Source: Candidatus Altarchaeales archaeon
GTDB taxonomy: Archaea > Altiarchaeota > Altiarchaeia > IMC4 > QMZM01
Reading direction: 5' to 3'
Assembly: GCA_003663115.1 (NCBI GenBank)
Contig: QMZJ01000053.1
Coordinates: forward strand, 1 to 8,284
DNA length: 8,284 nt
A program made the translations under genes and the position numbers. Below the pieces are notes generated by a model. It saw only the letters and a program-made list of their open reading frames with translations. It was not told the DNA's origin and did not search any database. This document shows, piece by piece, positions 5,760-8,284 of this stretch (positions within the stretch are counted from its first letter, which is position 1; each line of letters opens with the position of its first letter).

Positions 5760-7067
5760 ATGAACCCCAGATTATTTGGTACCTCGGGTATAAGGCGATT
5801 GGTGAGTGAACTTCCACCTGAATTTGTTCTGAAGCTCGCTTATTCCCTTGGGACATATTCGGATGATAAGAAGATTGCCATCGGCAGGGACACAAGGAGT
5901 TCTTCGGAAAGGCTCGAGAATGAATTTATCTCCGGTCTGCTCTCCACGGGTCATGATGTCATCGATCTAGGAATCGTTCCAACCCCTGTAGTTGCTATGG
6001 CGTCAGAGGACTATGGAACGGGTGTTGTTGTAACAGCATCTCACAACCCGCCAGAATGGAATGGCTTCAAGTTCTGGGATAATGGCATCGCATACCTACC
6101 TGAGCAGGAAAATGCAGTTGAGCAAATTTTCTATTCTGGAGAATTTGGGGATAAGGGCAGTCGGGGTTGTGTTGAAGAGAAAGACTATATAGAAAAATAT
6201 ACCGAGAGGATACTGGACAATGTCGGTGAGGTTGAGAGGCCGGTAAGGGTTCTGGTGGATTGTGCCAATGGCGCGGGATCGGTTGTAACCCCCGTCCTGT
6301 TGGAGAAAATGGGTTGCGAGGTAATTGCAATTAACACGGAAACGAACGGGATATTTGCTCACGGACTAGAACCGACGGCTGAGAATCTACGGGAGACGTG
6401 CGAGTTAGTTAAAAAGAATAATGTAGATATTGGAATAGCTCACGATGGGGATGCAGACAGAGCCGCAGCGATCGGTAGCAATGGAAGGCTGATAGACTGG
6501 GACAATTTTTTAGCGGTGCTGGCCTATGGAAAAAACAAAGTGGTAACAACGGTAGATGCTTCCATGCGCATTGAGGATATCTGTAAGGAGGTAATATGGA
6601 CACCCATAGGAGATGTCGCAGTTGCCAACGCAATTTCTAAGGAGAATGCAGAGTTTGGCGGAGAACCCTCGGGATCCATTATTTTCCCGGATGTACATCT
6701 ATTTCCAGATGGTCCATTAACGGCGGCAAAGATCGTAAAGATGGTCTCGGAGAATAGATTTTATGAAACACTTGAGAAGATAAAAACCTATCCAATGAAG
6801 AGGGTGAAGATCTTCTATAAGAAGGAACAGAATCCAGAGAACCTGATGGATAGAATTAAATCGGAGATACTGGAGGAATTTAAGGATGACATTAAGAAAA
6901 TAAATGAAATTGATGGAGTCCGGATTACAACAGACGGAGGGTGGTTCTTGACGAGACCCTCCGGAACCGAACCATGTATCAGGATAACGGCGGAAGCAAA
7001 AACAGAGGTTTTACTGACAGATCTGATAGAGAGGAGCAGCAGGTGCATTCGCCGGGTTATAAATTAG
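5760..7067 (+). CDS. glmM: Phosphohexomutase, phosphoglucosamine mutase/phosphomannomutase type
   Basis: A member of the alpha-D-phosphohexomutase family, which moves phosphate between C6 and C1 of hexose phosphates through a phosphoserine enzyme. The four family loops are present: the phosphoserine loop TASHNP (92-97, Ser94), the metal-binding DGDADR (229-234), the sugar-binding GGEPSGS (300-306), and the phosphate-binding RPSGTEP (399-405). It also opens with the family's LFGTSGIR (5-12). The 435 residues are close to the usual length of about 450 for archaeal members. Archaeal relatives make glucosamine-1-phosphate for UDP-GlcNAc, or mannose-1-phosphate/glucose-1-phosphate for glycans. Sequence motifs alone do not settle the substrate, so the glmM symbol is provisional. 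The product would feed N-glycosylation, relevant to the sequon-bearing surface proteins upstream. The start lies 3 bases after the RFC stop, with only a short agg before it, so coupling to RFC translation is likely. Its 3' end overlaps the archease gene by 4 bases on the opposite strand. Confidence 0.93.
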   Translation: MNPRLFGTSGIRRLVSELPPEFVLKLAYSLGTYSDDKKIAIGRDTRSSSERLENEFISGLLSTGHDVIDLGIVPTPVVAMASEDYGTGVVVTASHNPPEWNGFKFWDNGIAYLPEQENAVEQIFYSGEFGDKGSRGCVEEKDYIEKYTERILDNVGEVERPVRVLVDCANGAGSVVTPVLLEKMGCEVIAINTETNGIFAHGLEPTAENLRETCELVKKNNVDIGIAHDGDADRAAAIGSNGRLIDWDNFLAVLAYGKNKVVTTVDASMRIEDICKEVIWTPIGDVAVANAISKENAEFGGEPSGSIIFPDVHLFPDGPLTAAKIVKMVSENRFYETLEKIKTYPMKRVKIFYKKEQNPENLMDRIKSEILEEFKDDIKKINEIDGVRITTDGGWFLTRPSGTEPCIRITAEAKTEVLLTDLIERSSRCIRRVIN

Positions 7068-7495
7068 ATGTCACATAGTACCTCCGCCACCCATTCCTTA
7101 TTCCTTCTTTCGATGAGCATCTCGTGATACGTAACTGCCTTTATCTCCGTCTTTATCTCATGTTTTTTTGGATTGAATTTCTCCCCATACAGCTCGGCCT
7201 TTAACCTGTATCCTTTATTCCTGTCAATTGAAACATGGAACTTCTTAAAGAGCAACCCCTCGGTTTCAAATAGAAATAAAAGCTCGGAGAGAAAATCGTG
7301 AAGTAATACCTCCAGATCTTCTGCCTTTAATACTATTCTTTTCAGATCTTTTTCATCTATTGATTTCAGGTCCGAAATTGCAGAAAACATTGCTTTAGCA
7401 GAATTCTGAAAGCAATCATTTAGACTCTTTCCATAAGCCATAAATCTCAGATCGGCGACATGTTCCAGGAATTCAAAGTCTCTGGAATGCTTCAT
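7064..7495 (-). CDS. Archease, activator of the RtcB RNA ligase
   Basis: Archease helps RtcB carry out its guanylylation step and turn over repeatedly when joining tRNA exon halves after intron splicing; it may also assist other RNA-modifying enzymes. The 143 residues match the family length. Family features are EHVAD (11-15, holding the conserved Asp15 of the metal site), HDFLSELLFLFETE (66-79), EIKAVTYHEM (117-126) and the C-terminal acidic end VLCDI (139-143). It is the third gene of the minus-strand set L44e, S27e, archease, starting 11 bases after the S27e stop. No SD precedes the start (the upstream bases are ccctccaaa). In several euryarchaea eIF2-alpha occupies the position after S27e, so this arrangement is a variant. 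RtcB is not in this window. Confidence 0.93.
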   Translation of the reverse strand: MKHSRDFEFLEHVADLRFMAYGKSLNDCFQNSAKAMFSAISDLKSIDEKDLKRIVLKAEDLEVLLHDFLSELLFLFETEGLLFKKFHVSIDRNKGYRLKAELYGEKFNPKKHEIKTEIKAVTYHEMLIERRNKEWVAEVLCDI

Positions 7496-7506
7496 TTTGG
7501 AGGGAT

Positions 7507-7692
7507 CTATAGATCCTTGTCCAATACGTCCAGAATCTTCGCCTTTATGAGCGCTTTCCCCCCTCTAGGTTCAGCCAGGATTCTCTCGCAAACCAGGCAC
7601 CTAACCTGTGTTGCCGCTCGATCAAAGATTACCTGCTCATTTCCGCAATCATCGCATTTTACCCTTAAAAACCGACTCCTTGTTTCCCTCAT
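7507..7692 (-). CDS. rps27e: Ribosomal protein S27e (eS27), zinc-ribbon small-subunit protein
   Basis: A small-subunit ribosomal protein found in archaea and eukaryotes. It is 61 residues long, as usual. The zinc ribbon is intact: C13-x2-C16 and C32-x2-C35. The segment CDDCGNEQVIFDRAATQVRC (13-32) is characteristic, as is the glycine-rich LAEPRGGKA (39-47) before the C-terminal helix. It starts one base after the L44e stop codon, so the two are almost certainly co-translated, a pairing conserved in many archaea. The archease gene follows after 11 bases. Confidence 0.97.
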   Translation of the reverse strand: MRETRSRFLRVKCDDCGNEQVIFDRAATQVRCLVCERILAEPRGGKALIKAKILDVLDKDL

Positions 7693-7693
7693 T

Positions 7694-7975
7694 TTATTCT
7701 ATCTCGGTTCTCTTCTTTGTTCTGGCATGATACGCCCTCTGGTGTTTTTTATTGCATACCTTACACGTTAAGATTAAAACTGGACGCTTTCCCACCTTGT
7801 AAACATCCTTCTTTGGGGTTCTGGGAGAGCCGCCATATCCTCTCTTTATGGCCTCATACTTCCTTCTTCCCTTTTTCATTGCTCCCTCTTTGCTCCTTTT
7901 ATCCAGTCGCACGTCATGCTCCGTATGGGCATTGCAATGAGGGCAGTGGGTTTTGATTATGTTAGGTAATTTCAT
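7694..7975 (-). CDS. rpl44e: Ribosomal protein L44e (eL42), zinc-binding large-subunit protein
   Basis: A large-subunit protein of archaea and eukaryotes located near the tRNA E-site. The 93 residues match archaeal length. Zinc ligands are C11-x2-C14 in THCPHCNAHTEHDV (9-22) and C71-x2-C74 in LTCKVCNKKHQRA (69-81). The basic linker includes the conserved GYGGSPRTPK (46-55), which reaches into the E-site region in known structures. It is first in the minus-strand operon with S27e and archease. There is no SD before the ATG (aagaagcaaa), so either the leader is very short or initiation is SD-independent. Confidence 0.97.
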   Translation of the reverse strand: MKLPNIIKTHCPHCNAHTEHDVRLDKRSKEGAMKKGRRKYEAIKRGYGGSPRTPKKDVYKVGKRPVLILTCKVCNKKHQRAYHARTKKRTEIE

Positions 7976-8160
7976 TTTGCTTCTTGACGTGTTGTAAACT
8001 CAATCCTGCTTCACAGTTTTGGCCCCGACCGAATCATAGATTCGTTGGACACAGAATCATGAAATGGTTTTACTGTCCCAAAAATCTCTGATTTTTGCGG
8101 AACCGATGTTCTGTTTTTCAGGTGTAATGTTGATAATATAATATTATTTTATGAATAAAA
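7976..8160 (-). promoter_or_regulatory. Upstream region of the L44e operon with two short hairpins and an AT-rich promoter candidate
   Basis: No gene is evident in this stretch on either strand. Read toward L44e it has an AT-rich block at 8130-8155 (minus strand aaaataatattatattatc), the only good TATA-like sequence. Two perfect short stems follow: 8080-8086 with 8090-8096 (7 pairs, 3-base loop) and 8030-8035 with 8039-8044 (6 pairs, 3-base loop). If transcription starts just after the AT-rich block, the mRNA would have a leader of roughly 130 bases holding both stems. Ribosomal protein operons are often controlled by such leaders, but this is inference. No tRNA or known riboswitch could be recognised. 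Confidence 0.3.
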
Positions 8161-8184
8161 GTAACAGACTTACCATGACAATTG

Positions 8185-8251
8185 TTCTATCCACCCACAT
8201 GCCTAACACCTTTAAATTGGTACAATAGTAATGTGTTTCAGGTGGATAGAA
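8185..8251. repeat. 11-base inverted repeat flanking the promoter and start of the last gene
   Basis: ttctatccacc (8185-8195) is the exact reverse complement of ggtggatagaa (8241-8251), with 45 bases between. The right arm contains the SD (ggtgg) and the first base of the ATG at 8251; the TATA-like box lies between the arms. It could be a pair of operator half-sites or, if transcription begins upstream of 8185, an RNA stem hiding the ribosome site. Confidence 0.5.
8211..8218 (+). promoter_or_regulatory. Candidate TATA box for the gene starting at 8251
   Basis: tttaaatt, preceded by the BRE-like acacc, lies 33-40 bases before the start codon. The expected transcription start at about 8236-8244 would leave a leader of roughly ten bases containing the SD ggtgg. 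Confidence 0.45.
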
Positions 8252-8284
8252 TGAGCAACCTATCGATTAAAGAACGTAGGCGGA
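8251..8284 (+). CDS. Start of a protein gene cut by the window end
   Basis: The last 34 bases read M-S-N-L-S-I-K-E-R-R-R in an open frame. They are preceded by an SD-like ggtgg at 8241-8245 (five bases before the ATG) and a TATA-like box at 8211-8218. It is divergent from the L44e operon. Eleven residues are too few to name a family; the basic start would suit a nucleic-acid-binding or regulatory protein, but that is a guess. Confidence 0.5.
   Translation, partial: MSNLSIKERRR

Noticed and set aside
6067..6362. Two overlapping minus-strand open frames inside the mutase gene
   Set aside because: The + strand encodes invariant mutase motifs across this region; the antisense products show no protein-like signature.
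7460..7771. 103-residue + strand open frame opposite S27e and archease
   Set aside because: It lies antisense across two well-supported genes, has low-complexity composition and no SD. It is a shadow.
7717..7956. 79-residue + strand open frame opposite L44e
   Set aside because: It is fully antisense to the conserved ribosomal protein gene and has no family features.
7976..8250. tRNA, C/D box RNA or CRISPR array in the intergenic region
   Set aside because: There is no cloverleaf or T-arm consensus, no paired C and D boxes at suitable spacing, and no regularly spaced direct repeats.

Overview
The window is archaeal. It encodes a replication factor C small subunit, an archease, and the archaeal/eukaryotic-type ribosomal proteins S27e and L44e. 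TATA-like boxes and T-rich gene ends fit archaeal transcription. The Shine-Dalgarno (SD) site at 100-110 is an 11-base perfect complement of the usual 16S rRNA 3' end. Short intergenic gaps suggest a compact genome. I cannot assign a lineage from the sequence; euryarchaeal or DPANN-like are both possible.

Layout. (1) 113-3620, + strand: four exported proteins. They are a small secreted protein behind a very strong SD and a palindromic candidate operator; a 599-residue cysteine-rich secreted protein built of two pairs of diverged repeats; a small lipoprotein; and a helical exported protein overlapping the lipoprotein by 4 bases. They look like a cell-surface module whose function I do not recognise. 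(2) 3621-4811: about 1.2 kb of mostly broken coding sequence. A + strand remnant (3662-4087) and a minus strand KaiC/RecA-like ATPase remnant (4351-4784), which keeps a perfect Walker A motif but carries stops and frameshifts, converge on a possible 52-residue two-helix membrane ORF (4110-4268, minus). (3) 4812-7067, + strand: RFC small subunit and a phosphohexomutase (GlmM/phosphomannomutase type), 3 bases apart and presumably co-transcribed. (4) 7064-7975, minus strand: the compact operon L44e, S27e, archease, meeting the mutase tail to tail with a 4-base overlap. (5) 7976-8284: a divergent control region with short hairpins, an AT-rich stretch, a TATA-like box and an 11-base inverted repeat whose right arm covers the SD and first base of the start codon of a + strand gene cut by the window end.

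The right half is information-processing and sugar-phosphate housekeeping: clamp loading, amino-sugar precursor supply, translation and RtcB-dependent RNA ligation. The left half is accessory and export-directed, and the decayed interval between them looks like a site of gene loss. The most interesting unexplained items are the surface module, the operator-like palindromes before its first gene, the KaiC relic, and the inverted repeat over the last gene's start.
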